Shown here: positions 7,940 to 16,989 of the stretch, piece after piece
Layout of the letters: every line of letters starts with the position of its first letter
Position numbering within the stretch: position 1 is the stretch's first letter
DNA from: Pseudomonas graminis
Lineage (GTDB): Bacteria; Pseudomonadota; Gammaproteobacteria; Pseudomonadales; Pseudomonadaceae
Assembly (NCBI RefSeq): GCF_001705435.1
Contig: NZ_MDEN01000065.1
Location: 1 to 64,000 of the forward strand
DNA length: 64,000 bases
Reading direction: 5' to 3'
The notes under the pieces: model-generated
Told to the model about the DNA's origin: nothing
Databases searched by the model: none
The model's input: only the letters and a program-made list of their open reading frames with translations
Translations under genes and position numbers: made by a program

Positions 7940-9964
7940 TCAGAGCTTGAAACGGCCAACCACGGTACGCAGTTCGCCGGCCAGCAGCGACAGTTCGTCC
8001 GCCGTTACCGCGTTGTCCTCGATGCCTTCCATCAACACGAAAGTGCCGTTGCGGATCTCGGTGACGTTGCGGTTGATGTCTTCGGACACGGCGTGCTGCT
8101 GCACCGCAGCGCTGGCAATCTGGGTGTTCATGCCGACGATCGACTCAACGCCTTCGTTGATCGCGTTCAGGCTTGAGGACGTCTGATCGGCCGAGCTCAG
8201 GCAATCCTGCGCCCGGTCCTTGCCCGCTTTCATCTGGTCCACGGCCGCGTTGGTCGCCAGTTGCAGCTGCTGGATGATCCGCTGGATTTCCGCGGTGGAG
8301 TTCTGAGTGCGTGAAGCCAGGGTTCTCACTTCATCCGCGACCACGGCAAAGCCACGGCCCTGCTCACCTGCGCGGGCGGCTTCGATGGCGGCGTTGAGGG
8401 CAAGCAGGTTGGTCTGGTCGGCAATGTTGCGGATCACTTCAATGACCCCGCCGATCTCCTGGCTGTGCAGCGCGAGGGCCGCGACCTTTTGCGCACTGAG
8501 GTCGACTTCGCCGGCCAGTGCTTCGATGGTCTGGCGGGTCTGCTGCATGACGCCCAGGCCTTTGCCGGATGCCTGGCTGGCCTGTTCCGCTGCACGCGCC
8601 GCGCCTTCGGTGTTCTGGGCGACGTCGGCGACACTGGCGGTCATTTCGTTGATGGCGGTGGCAACCTGCTCGGTTTCGCCTTGCTGGGCGTTCATCGACA
8701 CTTTGGCGCGGTCGATGGACGCACTCAGGCGGGTCGCGGCGTCGGATACCGAGCGCGAACTGCGCTCGACCTGGGCGAGGGATTCACCAAACGCCTGGAC
8801 CATGTGATTCAAGCCGGTGCCGATGTCGGCCATTTCGTCTTTGCCCGCCACGTTGACACGGGCGGTGAGGTCGCCTTGGGCGATACGACGGGTGGCGCTC
8901 AACATGGCTTCCATGGCTTGGCGCATCGCGCTATAGATACCGCTGAACGCATAAATCAGCAGCAGACCGGCGATGGCGAACATCGCCAGCATGGCGGTGC
9001 GTTCGGCCGACTTGTCGTGAACCCGTTGTTCCAGCACCGCCGACAGCGCTGCCTGCAAGGCGTCCTGCGCCTTATACAGCTCGGCCACCACGGCGTTGCC
9101 TTTGGTCGGCAGGCCCTGCATCCCGGTGATGGTGTTCTGTGGTGAGGTGATCAAGGTTTGCAGGTCACTGCGAAAGCTGTCCAGGCTGGACAGCCCGCTG
9201 CTGACGGGGGACTGGATGCGATCGGCGAGGGCTGTTTCCTTACGGCGCAGCAGGTTGAGGCTCTGCAGCAGCTCCTGGCGAATCTGGGTTTCTTGCTTGA
9301 GCAGCGATTTGATCGTGCCACGGGTGGCGTCGGTCAGCGGTTGCCCTTCATGCAGACCACTGGCCAGACCGCGCAACTGGCCGACGACGTTGATCTGGCG
9401 TGGCAGTCGCAGGGTGCTCTGATCGATCAGGAACAGCGAGGCGTAGTCTTCGTCCAGCACCATCCCGGAGGTGGCGGAGATGAAGTAGATGAAGTTCAGC
9501 GTCTGGGTCATCTGATCGCTCCATGCATCGAACAGGGTCGCTTGATCGGCACCGGCTTTAGTCTGGCTGATCAGCCCTTCTGCGCCGGAGCGCAGGCGCT
9601 GCACGCGGTCGGCTGTTTCCAGCTCGACGGTGAACTGGCGGTCCGTGGCTTCCAGCTTGGTGTAGGCATCCAGGAGTTTGGTCTGATTGGCGGAGAGGTC
9701 AGCCTGGGCTGTCTCATCCCCGCTGAGCAGGCGGTTGGTCAATGCCCGCTGCAGCATCGACAGGCGCAGTACGGGGGTGACGTCCATCAGGTAACGCTGG
9801 CCGACTTCTTCGGAGTGGATGTTATCAATGCTGGCGTTGAGCTGATGCAGCAGGCGCGCGCCCAACAGCCCCAGGGGGAGCAAAACGATGATGGCGAGCA
9901 GCGCGAATTTGGCCGGAAAGCGCAGTCGGTTGGTCAGGTACACGGCAGGGGAAAGAATATTCAT
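7940..9964 (-). CDS. Methyl-accepting chemotaxis protein (double-TM)
   Basis: Chemoreceptor of 674 aa. TM1 lies at about residues 18-40 (FALLAIIVLLPLGLLGARLL). A long periplasmic ligand-binding region (about 40-330) has a mostly helical appearance. TM2 is MLAMFAIAGLLLIYAF, followed by a HAMP domain. The signalling tip is intact: QTNLLALNAAIEAARAGEQG, GFAVVADEVRTLASRTQ. There is no C-terminal NWETF-like CheR tether. The ligand is unknown. The gene converges on the lactonase gene with 47 bp between. The leader holds a GC-rich hairpin (9977-9991). A FliA-like -10 on the minus strand (ACCGACAA) is too weak to call. Confidence 0.93.
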   Translation of the reverse strand: MNILSPAVYLTNRLRFPAKFALLAIIVLLPLGLLGARLLHQLNASIDNIHSEEVGQRYLMDVTPVLRLSMLQRALTNRLLSGDETAQADLSANQTKLLDAYTKLEATDRQFTVELETADRVQRLRSGAEGLISQTKAGADQATLFDAWSDQMTQTLNFIYFISATSGMVLDEDYASLFLIDQSTLRLPRQINVVGQLRGLASGLHEGQPLTDATRGTIKSLLKQETQIRQELLQSLNLLRRKETALADRIQSPVSSGLSSLDSFRSDLQTLITSPQNTITGMQGLPTKGNAVVAELYKAQDALQAALSAVLEQRVHDKSAERTAMLAMFAIAGLLLIYAFSGIYSAMRQAMEAMLSATRRIAQGDLTARVNVAGKDEMADIGTGLNHMVQAFGESLAQVERSSRSVSDAATRLSASIDRAKVSMNAQQGETEQVATAINEMTASVADVAQNTEGAARAAEQASQASGKGLGVMQQTRQTIEALAGEVDLSAQKVAALALHSQEIGGVIEVIRNIADQTNLLALNAAIEAARAGEQGRGFAVVADEVRTLASRTQNSTAEIQRIIQQLQLATNAAVDQMKAGKDRAQDCLSSADQTSSSLNAINEGVESIVGMNTQIASAAVQQHAVSEDINRNVTEIRNGTFVLMEGIEDNAVTADELSLLAGELRTVVGRFKL

Positions 9965-9976
9965 ACTGTTCTCAAA

Positions 9977-9991
9977 GCCCCGAAGCGGGGC
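9977..9991 (-). promoter_or_regulatory. GC-rich hairpin in chemoreceptor leader
   Basis: On the minus strand GCCCCG-CTT-CGGGGC followed by TTT lies 13-27 nt upstream of the chemoreceptor ATG. It looks like a small terminator placed between the presumed promoter and the start codon. It could attenuate or shield the ribosome site; this is inference from structure alone. Confidence 0.35.
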
Positions 9992-10334
9992 GATTGGGTT
10001 GTTGTCGGTGAGAACGGTCCTTTTTCTCGGGTCGGAGTGCGGTGACGACGTCTCTGGGAGGAGAAGGCGCTATGGTTGATTGCGCCTCGCTCCAGTCCAT
10101 CTGTCGGCCGGTATCGTATTAACTTTATAAAAACTTATACAACAATATATATTTGTACAGCTTTGGAACTGAACCGATTAAGTGATGTCTTTGTGATATC
10201 AGTCTTTCTCAGCTCAGCCGAATTCTGTTCTGCCCCTGATCGTCGGTAATTGACCACCCGTCATGATCCTGAGCGGGCAATGATGGCCATGAGATATCAT
10301 CTAACCCGTATTTTTAGAACGGAGGGCGCACGCC
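9992..10334. other. Divergent intergenic region, AT-rich
   Basis: This stretch lies between the chemoreceptor and the EAL gene, which are transcribed divergently. It is GC-rich near the chemoreceptor, then AT-rich from about 10110 to 10210, with a small inverted repeat TACAA...TTGTA at 10138-10157. It presumably holds both promoters. No gene is supported. Confidence 0.5.
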
Positions 10335-12143
10335 ATGAACTGTTCGCTGGAAATTGAGCAGAAGCGCCTGTCCGCGGTTCACGCTTTGCAATGGCTCGAA
10401 ACCGCTCACAGCGAGGATTTCGACCGCCTGTGCCGCTTGGCTGCCGCGCACTTTCGCGTGCCGACGGTGCTGGTGTCCCTGGTGGAAAAAGATCGGCAGT
10501 GGTTTCCGGGCCGTGTGGGGTTTGACGCGAGTCAGACGCCCATAGAGCAGTCATTCTGCCGCTACACCATCCAGAACGCCGAAGTCATGGTGGTCAATGA
10601 CGCTCGCCTGGATCCGCGCTTTGTCGACAACGCGCTGGTCACCCAGCCTGATGGCATCCGTTTCTACGCCGGTGCCCCGTTGTGCAATCACCACGGTGAT
10701 GTGCTCGGCAGCTTTTGCCTGATCGACACTGTCCCTCGCACGCTTCAGCCCGACGAAGTGGCTGTCCTCGAAGATTTTGCGCAGCTGGTCATGGGCCAAG
10801 TCGAACAATGCCAGGCGATGCGCTACCGCCACCCGGTCAGCCGCCTGCCGAATTTGCAGCAGTTCTTGCTGGACACCCAGGACGTTGCGGTCACCGGGAG
10901 TCAGGTGCGGCTGATGGTGGTGATCCGCACCCAGCCGATGGCGAGCGCTGCGGATGTCAGCGTGAACAGCAATCTGGATGCACAACAGACGCGCCGCGAT
11001 ATGGCCAACTGCCTGCGTCGCCGTCTGGATGGGATTGCTGAGCTGTATCACGTCAGCGACCTGGATTTCTGCCTGCAGATGAGCTGCGAGCGCTCTCGCC
11101 GGGATGACCTGGTTCGCATGCTGTTGGCGGTGATCACCGAGCCTTTCACCCATCAGCAGGTGGCCGTGGGGCTGGCGTGCTGTGACGATGGTCAGAACTC
11201 CGCCGCTGCGCTCATGGGCAAAGCGACCCACGCGGCGGGCAGGGCCGTCTATCGGCAGGTGCCGTGGGCGGCGTATGACGAGGCGGAGGATTGCGCCCAG
11301 CGTCGCGCCTTGACCCTGCTCAATGAACTCGCCGACGCGCTGGTCAGTGGCGACATCTTTCTGGAGTACCAGCCACGTTTCAGCTTGCAGGATGGCCGCC
11401 TGCTCAGCGTCGAGGCGCTGATTCGCTGGACCCATCCGATGCTCGGCAAGATCGGGCCGGATGAGTTCATTCCGTTGATCGAGGGCGCCGGCAGGATCAG
11501 CACCGTGACCCGCTGGGTCATCGACCGGGCGCTGACCGACCTCAGCGGCTGGATCGACGATGAAGTGCGGCTGTCGCTCAACCTGTCGCCGCTGGACTTC
11601 TCCGACCTGGACATCGCCCTAACGTTGCAGAGCGCCTGCGAAAAACACGGCGTTGCACCCGCACGGCTGGAAGTCGAGATCACCGAAGGCGAGTGGATTC
11701 GTGCCGACAAACGCGTCATCGCGCAGCTCACCCGCATTCGAGAGCTGGGCGTTGACGTGGCCATCGACGATTTCGGCGCGGGCTACAGCAACTTTGCCTA
11801 TCTGCACGAGATCCCGGCCAATATCCTCAAGCTGGACAAATCCCTGGTGACGGACCTGGAGAGCAACCCGCGCAACCGCATCATCGCCCGGTCCGTGCTG
11901 CACCTGGCCAGTGAACTGGGTTATCGCACCGTCGCGGAAGGCGTCGAAACCTTTCGCTGCATGAGCCTGGTCCGTGATTTCGGCTGCGAAGAAGCCCAGG
12001 GCTATTTCCTGAGCCGGCCGCTGAAGCTGCAACAGCTTAAGCAGCAGTGCCAGAACATTGCGCTGACGTTTACCCCTGAACCGTCGAACGCGCAGATTTA
12101 TGCGGATCTGGGTGATACGGATCAGGTGATAGAAGCGGCGTGA
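10335..12143 (+). CDS. GAF + degenerate GGDEF + EAL protein (c-di-GMP phosphodiesterase)
   Basis: Soluble protein of 602 aa. A GAF domain (about residues 20-158) is followed by a degenerate GGDEF-like domain (about 170-320) in which the signature is replaced by VSDLDF, so it cannot make c-di-GMP. The EAL domain (about 335-580) is well kept: SVEALIRW at about residue 360, LNLSPLDF, EVEITEGEW, IDDFGAGYSNF, ILKLDKSLV, TVAEGVET and AQGYFLSRP. These include the metal- and substrate-binding residues, so phosphodiesterase activity is expected. The start follows GGAGGG by 8 nt. The GAF domain suggests control by a cytoplasmic ligand; the ligand is not known. Confidence 0.9.
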   Translation: MNCSLEIEQKRLSAVHALQWLETAHSEDFDRLCRLAAAHFRVPTVLVSLVEKDRQWFPGRVGFDASQTPIEQSFCRYTIQNAEVMVVNDARLDPRFVDNALVTQPDGIRFYAGAPLCNHHGDVLGSFCLIDTVPRTLQPDEVAVLEDFAQLVMGQVEQCQAMRYRHPVSRLPNLQQFLLDTQDVAVTGSQVRLMVVIRTQPMASAADVSVNSNLDAQQTRRDMANCLRRRLDGIAELYHVSDLDFCLQMSCERSRRDDLVRMLLAVITEPFTHQQVAVGLACCDDGQNSAAALMGKATHAAGRAVYRQVPWAAYDEAEDCAQRRALTLLNELADALVSGDIFLEYQPRFSLQDGRLLSVEALIRWTHPMLGKIGPDEFIPLIEGAGRISTVTRWVIDRALTDLSGWIDDEVRLSLNLSPLDFSDLDIALTLQSACEKHGVAPARLEVEITEGEWIRADKRVIAQLTRIRELGVDVAIDDFGAGYSNFAYLHEIPANILKLDKSLVTDLESNPRNRIIARSVLHLASELGYRTVAEGVETFRCMSLVRDFGCEEAQGYFLSRPLKLQQLKQQCQNIALTFTPEPSNAQIYADLGDTDQVIEAA

Positions 12144-12164
12144 CGCTGGCCGGGTTTCCATTGC

Positions 12165-12254
12165 AGGACCGGTTTTAGCCGGGAAGAGGCCAGCGTGAAC
12201 ACCCACAATTTTGCAGCGTGACGCCTCATGCTTTCCCGGCTAAAGCCGGTCCTA
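12165..12254. repeat. REPIN (inverted REP pair) 1
   Basis: Two REP sequences in inverted orientation: aggaccggttttagccggg at the left and ttcccggctaaagccggtcct at the right, about 45 bp apart. The spacer contains gaacacccacaattttg, which recurs in the next REPIN. Confidence 0.85.
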
Positions 12255-12301
12255 CGGTCGAGGTCGCAGCCAGTCTTGCCGGATGCACGCGATGCTTTTA
12301 G

Positions 12302-12393
12302 TGGGACCGGCTTCAGCCGGGAAGAGGCCAGCGTGAACACCCACAATTTTGCGGTGTGACGCCTTACGCCTTCCCGGCTAATGCCGGTCCTAC
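12302..12393. repeat. REPIN (inverted REP pair) 2
   Basis: Same design and nearly the same spacer as the copy 137 bp upstream. The left arm is gggaccggcttcagccggg, the right arm ttcccggctaatgccggtcct. The following bases to about 12460 hold decayed REP fragments (cctgtcc, ggtcccac). Two tandem copies suggest local duplication. Confidence 0.85.
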
Positions 12394-12474
12394 GGTCGGC
12401 GTCAACGCCTGTCCCGCGGTCGGGTCAATGCCTGTCCTGTCCCTATCAAGGCCGGTCCCACTGATCGAGCGTGA

Positions 12475-13005
12475 TTACTCGCCCGTTACCGGCGTTGGCT
12501 GGATGATTTCGACCCAGTAGCCATCCGGGTCCTTGATGAAGGCCAGGCTTTTCATGCGGCCGTCGGTCAGGCGTTTCTGAAAGTCCACGCCCAGTTCTTC
12601 GAAGCGCGCACAGGCGGCGTGTATGTCCGGCACCGAGATGCAGATATGACCGAAGCCGCGCGGGTCGGTGTTGCCGTTGTGATAGGAAAACTCAGGGTCT
12701 TTCTCGGTGCCGTGGTTGTGGGTCAGCTCGAGGACACCGGGAATGCCTTTCATCCAGACGTTACGCTCGGCGTCGTCCTGCGGGATCTGTGCTTTGTCGA
12801 CCAGCGCCAGGAAGTAAAGGCTGAATTCGGCTTCCGCGAAGTGGCGCTTTTCCACCAGGCTGAAGCCCAGCACGCGGGTATAGAAGTCTAGGGAAGCGGT
12901 GGCGTCCTTGACCCGCAACATGGTGTGGTTGAACACGAATTGTGCGGTCGAGGCGTCCGGGGTGGCCGTGACGCCGGGGAAAGTGTTCAGGTCGTGCAGA
13001 CTCAT
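12475..13005 (-). CDS. gloA: Lactoylglutathione lyase (glyoxalase I)
   Basis: Cytoplasmic methylglyoxal detoxification enzyme of 176 aa that isomerises the hemithioacetal of methylglyoxal and glutathione. Metal ligands fit the family: His in FNHTMLRVKD, Glu in VLELTHNHG, His in GFGHICISV and Glu in GYWVEIIQP. The length and the inserted segments (FALVDKAQIP, VWMKGIPG) fit the longer, zinc-type glyoxalases such as the eukaryotic form and P. aeruginosa GloA3, rather than the short nickel form. The start follows CCGGAGACAACC. The class assignment is inferred from length and inserts. Confidence 0.92.
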   Translation of the reverse strand: MSLHDLNTFPGVTATPDASTAQFVFNHTMLRVKDATASLDFYTRVLGFSLVEKRHFAEAEFSLYFLALVDKAQIPQDDAERNVWMKGIPGVLELTHNHGTEKDPEFSYHNGNTDPRGFGHICISVPDIHAACARFEELGVDFQKRLTDGRMKSLAFIKDPDGYWVEIIQPTPVTGE

Positions 13006-13153
13006 GGTTGTCTCCGGTTAACGCTAAAATGTTGCGTAATGATACGGGCTCATGGCTGACGCGCCAAACCGAAGGCGCATAAAGCGCGGTTTCCGGCTTG
13101 TAGACACTGCATGACCGGCTCACACTTTGCGGCTCGACCTTCAGGTACCGCGC

Positions 13154-13708
13154 ATGCATCTCTTATTGCGCCCATGCGCCCGCGTTGCTTTCTGTTTCGT
13201 GCTGATGATTCCGGGCGTCGCGTCTTCAGCTGACGCCATGATCATCTGGCCCGAAGGCTGGGACGTTGAAGCCTTGCCCCAGCCGTCGGCGAGCGAAGGC
13301 CAGCCCGCCGTGCAACTACGACAGCGTGCGGTCAAAAACGATCAGAACGGTGATCCGGCCATGGTCGTGGAGCTGACCCAGACGCAGCTGCAGCCCGGCC
13401 ATTCGGTCAACGTGCAGGGCGTGCTGCTGGCCATGCGCAAGGCGGTTCAGGTCAATTTCGCCCGCGGCGGTTTTCAGAGCGTCTGCACGCGGATGAAGGA
13501 CAGCACGCTGAGCGACATTCCAGCCATGGAAACCACGTGCACCATCACCCAGAACGGCAATCACGTCATGACCCAGACGCTGGTGGCGGCGGCCAATCCC
13601 GATTTGGCGTGGTCGTTGTCGTATGCCGGCTCGGCGGAAGGCTACGCGGCCCATAAAGAGGAGGTGTTGCAGATCAGGAATGGTCTGCGCCTGGGAGCGG
13701 CGCCGTAG
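13154..13708 (+). CDS. Secreted protein, DUF4946-like
   Basis: Small exported protein of 184 aa with a signal peptide (MHLLLRPCARVAFCFVLMIPGVASSADA). The mature part begins MIIWPEGWDVEALP, a pattern I associate with the Pseudomonas DUF4946 family; no biochemical role is known to me. Two cysteines (SVCTRMKD, TTCTITQ) could form a disulfide in the periplasm. I chose the ATG at 13154 because it starts the signal peptide and follows AGGT; a TTG at 13127 is also open. It stands alone, divergent from glyoxalase I. Confidence 0.7.
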   Translation: MHLLLRPCARVAFCFVLMIPGVASSADAMIIWPEGWDVEALPQPSASEGQPAVQLRQRAVKNDQNGDPAMVVELTQTQLQPGHSVNVQGVLLAMRKAVQVNFARGGFQSVCTRMKDSTLSDIPAMETTCTITQNGNHVMTQTLVAAANPDLAWSLSYAGSAEGYAAHKEEVLQIRNGLRLGAAP

Positions 13709-13746
13709 ATCAAGGCGGGGTCTGGACAAATCGCAGGCATAAAGAA

Positions 13747-13762
13747 GCCCGCCGAAGCGGGC
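13747..13762 (+). terminator. Hairpin downstream of secreted protein gene
   Basis: gcccgc-cgaa-gcgggc forms a 6-bp GC stem 38 nt after the stop codon at 13708. It is preceded by aaagaa but not followed by a T run, so it may end transcription in either direction weakly. Confidence 0.45.
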
Positions 13763-14214
13763 ATTGGGGCGCTAATCCTTTAGCAGCCTCTATCCTCTAC
13801 AAACCGGTGTGAAAAAAATGTGAAGCTCACGAGCCATTCAGCTGCAGAGGGAAAATTCATCTGTGGCTGTATGAAGGCTCATGGCCAGCTTTAACACTCA
13901 CTCAGTGCTGTTTGACGGGATTAATAACGCTTAAGAGACTCAACGGTTGAGCATGCTATAAGCCTGCCGAGTATTGAAAGCGATATATGTCATTAATACG
14001 AATCTGTTCAGCTAATTGTCAGGTTCAATATTCAACACCCGTCCCGCACTCGCACGCATTATTTAAAATACGCAGGGCGCGGGTCGCGATCATTTGCGTT
14101 TTAAGCACTTGTTTCATGGGCCTGTCTCTGCACTTGCAGAGAAGCCCCGCGAGCAGAGCTTCCTCTCGATGTTGCAGATCAATCTTGCAGGCCAATGTTC
14201 TAGGGAGCAGGGGA
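13763..14214. other. Intergenic region without supported gene
   Basis: About 450 bp between the secreted protein and the MvaT-like gene, which converge here. It is AT-richer than its surroundings. A small perfect inverted repeat ctcaac-g-gttgag lies at 13939-13951. A 91-codon open frame from 13987 has no ribosome site and no family features, so I do not call it. Confidence 0.5.
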
Positions 14215-14580
14215 TTAGCGGCCGCGCAACCAGGAGTCAACGGATTCAGCGCCGTATTGTAATTTCCAGTTTTTCAAACCGCGATGGTTGCCGCCCTTGG
14301 TCTCGATGACTTCGCCGGTGTGGGGATTCTGATAGACCTTGACCACCCGCGGACGACGGCGTTTCGGGGCCGCTGGCGTGGCATTGGACGCGCCAGTGTG
14401 AGGGTCGAGAATGGCGATGATGTCCCGCAAGGTCTTGTCGTACGTGCTCATCAGGGCCTGGAGCTGCTGCTCGAACTCGATTTCCTTCTTCAATCCGACG
14501 TCGTTCTTCAGATACTCCAGCTGGGCCAGCTGCTCCTGTAGGGCTTTTTCTGCTGCGCGAAATTCGGCAAGTCTGGACAA
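14215..14580 (-). CDS. MvaT-family H-NS-like nucleoid protein
   Basis: Xenogeneic silencer of 121 aa, the Pseudomonas functional counterpart of H-NS. An N-terminal coiled-coil oligomerisation region (SRLAEFRAAEKALQEQLAQLEYL, with heptads to about residue 60) precedes a C-terminal AT-hook-like DNA-binding domain with KVYQNPHTGEVIETKGGNH and GLKNWKLQYGAESVDSWL, diagnostic for MvaT/MvaU. I infer a TTG start at 14580: GGAG lies 7 nt upstream and the product then matches MvaT in start and length (about 124 aa). The longer open frame upstream looks unrelated. It is probably a paralogue of the core MvaT/MvaU, not the core copy; the exact name is uncertain. Confidence 0.85.
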   Translation of the reverse strand: MSRLAEFRAAEKALQEQLAQLEYLKNDVGLKKEIEFEQQLQALMSTYDKTLRDIIAILDPHTGASNATPAAPKRRRPRVVKVYQNPHTGEVIETKGGNHRGLKNWKLQYGAESVDSWLRGR

Positions 14581-15003
14581 AATGATACTCCGGCAATTAA
14601 TGGCTGTTGTCAGCTCAATGCAAGCAACAATGCAAGCAGCACGACGCGCATCCGGGTCTGCTGCTTTAGTTTTCACCACTTTCTACCGTGTCCCTGGCAT
14701 CAGGATCAGCCGTCGACATTAACTTCATGGGAATGAACGTTGGTCTCGCGACGGGGTAGTTCAGTTGTGGCGCGAGTAAATAATGCACGTTTTTTACGCG
14801 TTGTAAAATAGCGGATGACTGATTGTTAAGTGAAACATCCGGGCGACGATAAGCGGGTCTGACAAAAAAACAATAATGGGCGCTAAACGTTGTAAGTAAT
14901 TTCTTATACTTTAGCGCCATTGGAAACTGTGCCATCTCAAACGCGGCGGCAAACAGCCGCGTACCTGCACAGAGCAACCCACGTCAGCCAGTGAGGCCTC
15001 GGG
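14581..15003. other. AT-rich upstream region of the MvaT-like gene
   Basis: About 420 bp, noticeably AT-rich from 14740 to 14935. It should contain the promoter of the MvaT-like gene and the end of the HAD transcript. It holds the hairpin described separately at 14863-14918. Such AT-rich DNA is also what MvaT proteins bind, so autoregulation is plausible. No gene is supported. Confidence 0.5.
14863..14918 (-). terminator. Probable terminator of HAD gene
   Basis: On the minus strand the 9-bp arms GGCGCTAAA and TTTAGCGCC (14879-14918) enclose a second stem TAAG/CTTA. The outer stem is followed by CATTATTG and then seven T residues. It lies 86 bp after the stop codon of the HAD hydrolase gene, as expected for an intrinsic terminator, but it could also be an operator. 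Confidence 0.5.
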
Positions 15004-15705
15004 CTACGCCGGCCCGCCCCAGCGTTGAATGATCTGCTCGGCCAGGCCGCCCAAGTCGGGGGCCATCAGGTCGGGAAGCGGCATTTCGTCTATCAGGAGC
15101 GGTGCGTTGTACGGCCGGGTCAGCAGGGCGCCGAGGCAGCCTGCCGCCTGGGCGCCCGCCGTGTCCCAAAAATGACACGCCACCACAAGCAGGTCAGCCA
15201 GTTCGACATTCAGCTCCCGGGAAACCATCTGGTAGGTCTGCGCAGCAGGCTTGAATTTTTTAACGGTCTCTACGCTGAAACTGCGCTCGAAGAATGTCGC
15301 TAACCCGGCGCGCTCAAGGGCCGAAGGGGATGCACCGCTGGCCGAGTTACTCAGCGTCACCAGCCGAAAGCCGGCGTCACGCAAGCCGTTGAGTGCCGGC
15401 AGCACATCAGGGTGTGCAGGCATGTTACCCATCCGTGCCTGCAAGTCATCGATATCACTGGCGGCCAGGGCGACCTGATGGACAGACGCGAGCATGCGCA
15501 GCGTGCCTGCGGCCAGTTTGCCAAACGGGGTGTAACGGCCGCACAGGTTCATCGTTTGCGAATAGAGGATCAGGTTGGCGAACCACTCGCGCAACAGGGC
15601 TCGATCACCGAACACCCGCTCAAACAGAGGCTCAAGGGTGGTGATGTCGAGTAAGGTTTCGTTCACGTCGAAAACGATGATCGGCGTTGGTTTCTGCACT
15701 GCCAT
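15004..15705 (-). CDS. HAD-superfamily hydrolase, haloacid dehalogenase type II-like
   Basis: Cytoplasmic hydrolase of 233 aa. Motif I is IVFDVNETLLD (first Asp the nucleophile), motif II RLVTLSNSASG, motif III Lys in VKKFKPAAQTY, and motif IV is near LVVACHFWDTAGAQAAG. The pattern and length match the L-2-haloacid dehalogenase subgroup, although many members act on other small substrates. I chose the ATG at 15705 because it sits just before the first strand; the longer frame to 15819 adds an unrelated tail. It is transcribed in the same direction as the TPR gene behind it. Substrate unknown. Confidence 0.8.
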   Translation of the reverse strand: MAVQKPTPIIVFDVNETLLDITTLEPLFERVFGDRALLREWFANLILYSQTMNLCGRYTPFGKLAAGTLRMLASVHQVALAASDIDDLQARMGNMPAHPDVLPALNGLRDAGFRLVTLSNSASGASPSALERAGLATFFERSFSVETVKKFKPAAQTYQMVSRELNVELADLLVVACHFWDTAGAQAAGCLGALLTRPYNAPLLIDEMPLPDLMAPDLGGLAEQIIQRWGGPA

Positions 15706-15891
15706 GATGGGGATTCTCTTCTGAGTAGTGCACGCGGCTGCAAGCACGCGTTCGTCGCTTGAAGCCCTGACGTGCCGGATCACGGACAAGGTTAACCCGA
15801 TCAAGCCGGCGCGACGCACTCATCAATATGAATCGTTTCCTGGATGGGATGGACAGCGTACTTCCGCCTGTCGGGGGCGCGTAATGAGGTG

Positions 15892-16989
15892 CTAAAGCCC
15901 CTGCTGCAGGGCAGGATCATCGGCGTTGAGCTGCTCCAGTTCAGCCAGCAGCACCTGCACTTTCTGTAGCTGCCCGGCCTCCGTCCAGTAACGAATCAGC
16001 AGAATCCTCGCGCGGCGATCGGCGGGTGCGCGCTGCAGAATGTCTTCCAGCTGCCGCTGCGCCGCTTCGAGCTGATCAAGATCGTGAAGCGCCACGGCGA
16101 GGTCATAACGGTAACCGGTGTTGTCCGGTTCCAGCTCAATGGCCCGGGTCAGCGGAAGCAGCGCGTACTCATTCTGTTTATGCCGCAGCAGCCATTGGCC
16201 GAGTGCGTGTTGCGCCAGGGCCGACTGGGGCTGTTTTTCCAGCCACTGGGCGAGCAACTGGCGTGAACGATCGGCCTGACCCTGACGGTCGAGCACCTGC
16301 ACCAGTGCCAGCCCCGCCTCCAGGTTGTCCGGTTCCAGCTTTGCGGCCAGTTCCAGCGCATCGATCGCCTTTTGCGGGGTGCCGTTGTTGAGGTACAGCT
16401 GGGCGAGCGCGAGCTGACGTTGCCCGCTTGGCGGTTCGGCGCTCAGTGCCTGCTCATACTGTTGAGCGGCTTCCTGCAGCGCGCCGTAATACAGGCCCAG
16501 CTCATCCGGGCTCAGCGGTAGCAAGGCGCGCACCGCGCTGAAGCGCACCTGATCATCGGCATCGTCCAGCAGGGGGCCGATCAGCGTGGTGCGTTGATCT
16601 TCCGGCAGCATGGCGGTCACGGTCTGAATGGCCGCCTGTTGAACCAGTGCAGCGGGGCGCTTGAGATCGCCGCGCAGAATTTTCATTGCCTGGGTGCTGG
16701 GGTAATTCACCAGTTCGGCGAGCAGGCCGGCGCGGCGAATGTCCGACAGGTCGGTGCGGGTGAATTGCTGATACAGCACGCGCGCGGCGCCGGGCTTGCC
16801 GCCGTGGGCCTGCTCCAGTGCTTCGGCGTAGCTGTGATTGACCTGGGGTGCGGCCGGCGGCGCGTGCCAGTTTCGCACCAGCATCGCCATGGCGATGATC
16901 AGCAGCAACAGCGCCAGCGCAATTGCCACCTGCCAGCGACGTCGAGCCTTGAGCTGGGCAGGTGTGCGCCGGGAAGACGACTCAGACAT
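15892..16989 (-). CDS. Membrane-anchored TPR protein
   Basis: Protein of 365 aa with a single N-terminal membrane helix (about residues 21-40, VAIALALLLLIIAMAMLV) after a basic tail (KARRRW), so the bulk probably faces the periplasm. Residues about 80-170 look like short HEAT-type helical pairs (LLDDADDQVRFSAVRALL). From about 185 to the end come TPR repeats (YLNNGTPQKAIDALELAAKLEPDNLEAGL, HKQNEYALLPLTRAIELEPDN). It is a scaffold or protein-interaction component; no enzyme motif is visible. It lies between the HAD gene and the oprN terminator and has no informative partner. Confidence 0.75.
   Translation of the reverse strand: MSESSSRRTPAQLKARRRWQVAIALALLLLIIAMAMLVRNWHAPPAAPQVNHSYAEALEQAHGGKPGAARVLYQQFTRTDLSDIRRAGLLAELVNYPSTQAMKILRGDLKRPAALVQQAAIQTVTAMLPEDQRTTLIGPLLDDADDQVRFSAVRALLPLSPDELGLYYGALQEAAQQYEQALSAEPPSGQRQLALAQLYLNNGTPQKAIDALELAAKLEPDNLEAGLALVQVLDRQGQADRSRQLLAQWLEKQPQSALAQHALGQWLLRHKQNEYALLPLTRAIELEPDNTGYRYDLAVALHDLDQLEAAQRQLEDILQRAPADRRARILLIRYWTEAGQLQKVQVLLAELEQLNADDPALQQGL

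Noticed and set aside
10138..10157. TACAA...TTGTA inverted repeat as an operator
   Set aside because: Five-base arms in AT-rich DNA are expected by chance.
13987..14262. 91-codon frame upstream of the MvaT-like stop
   Set aside because: No ribosome site, no family, unusual composition, and it overlaps the MvaT-like gene on the other strand.
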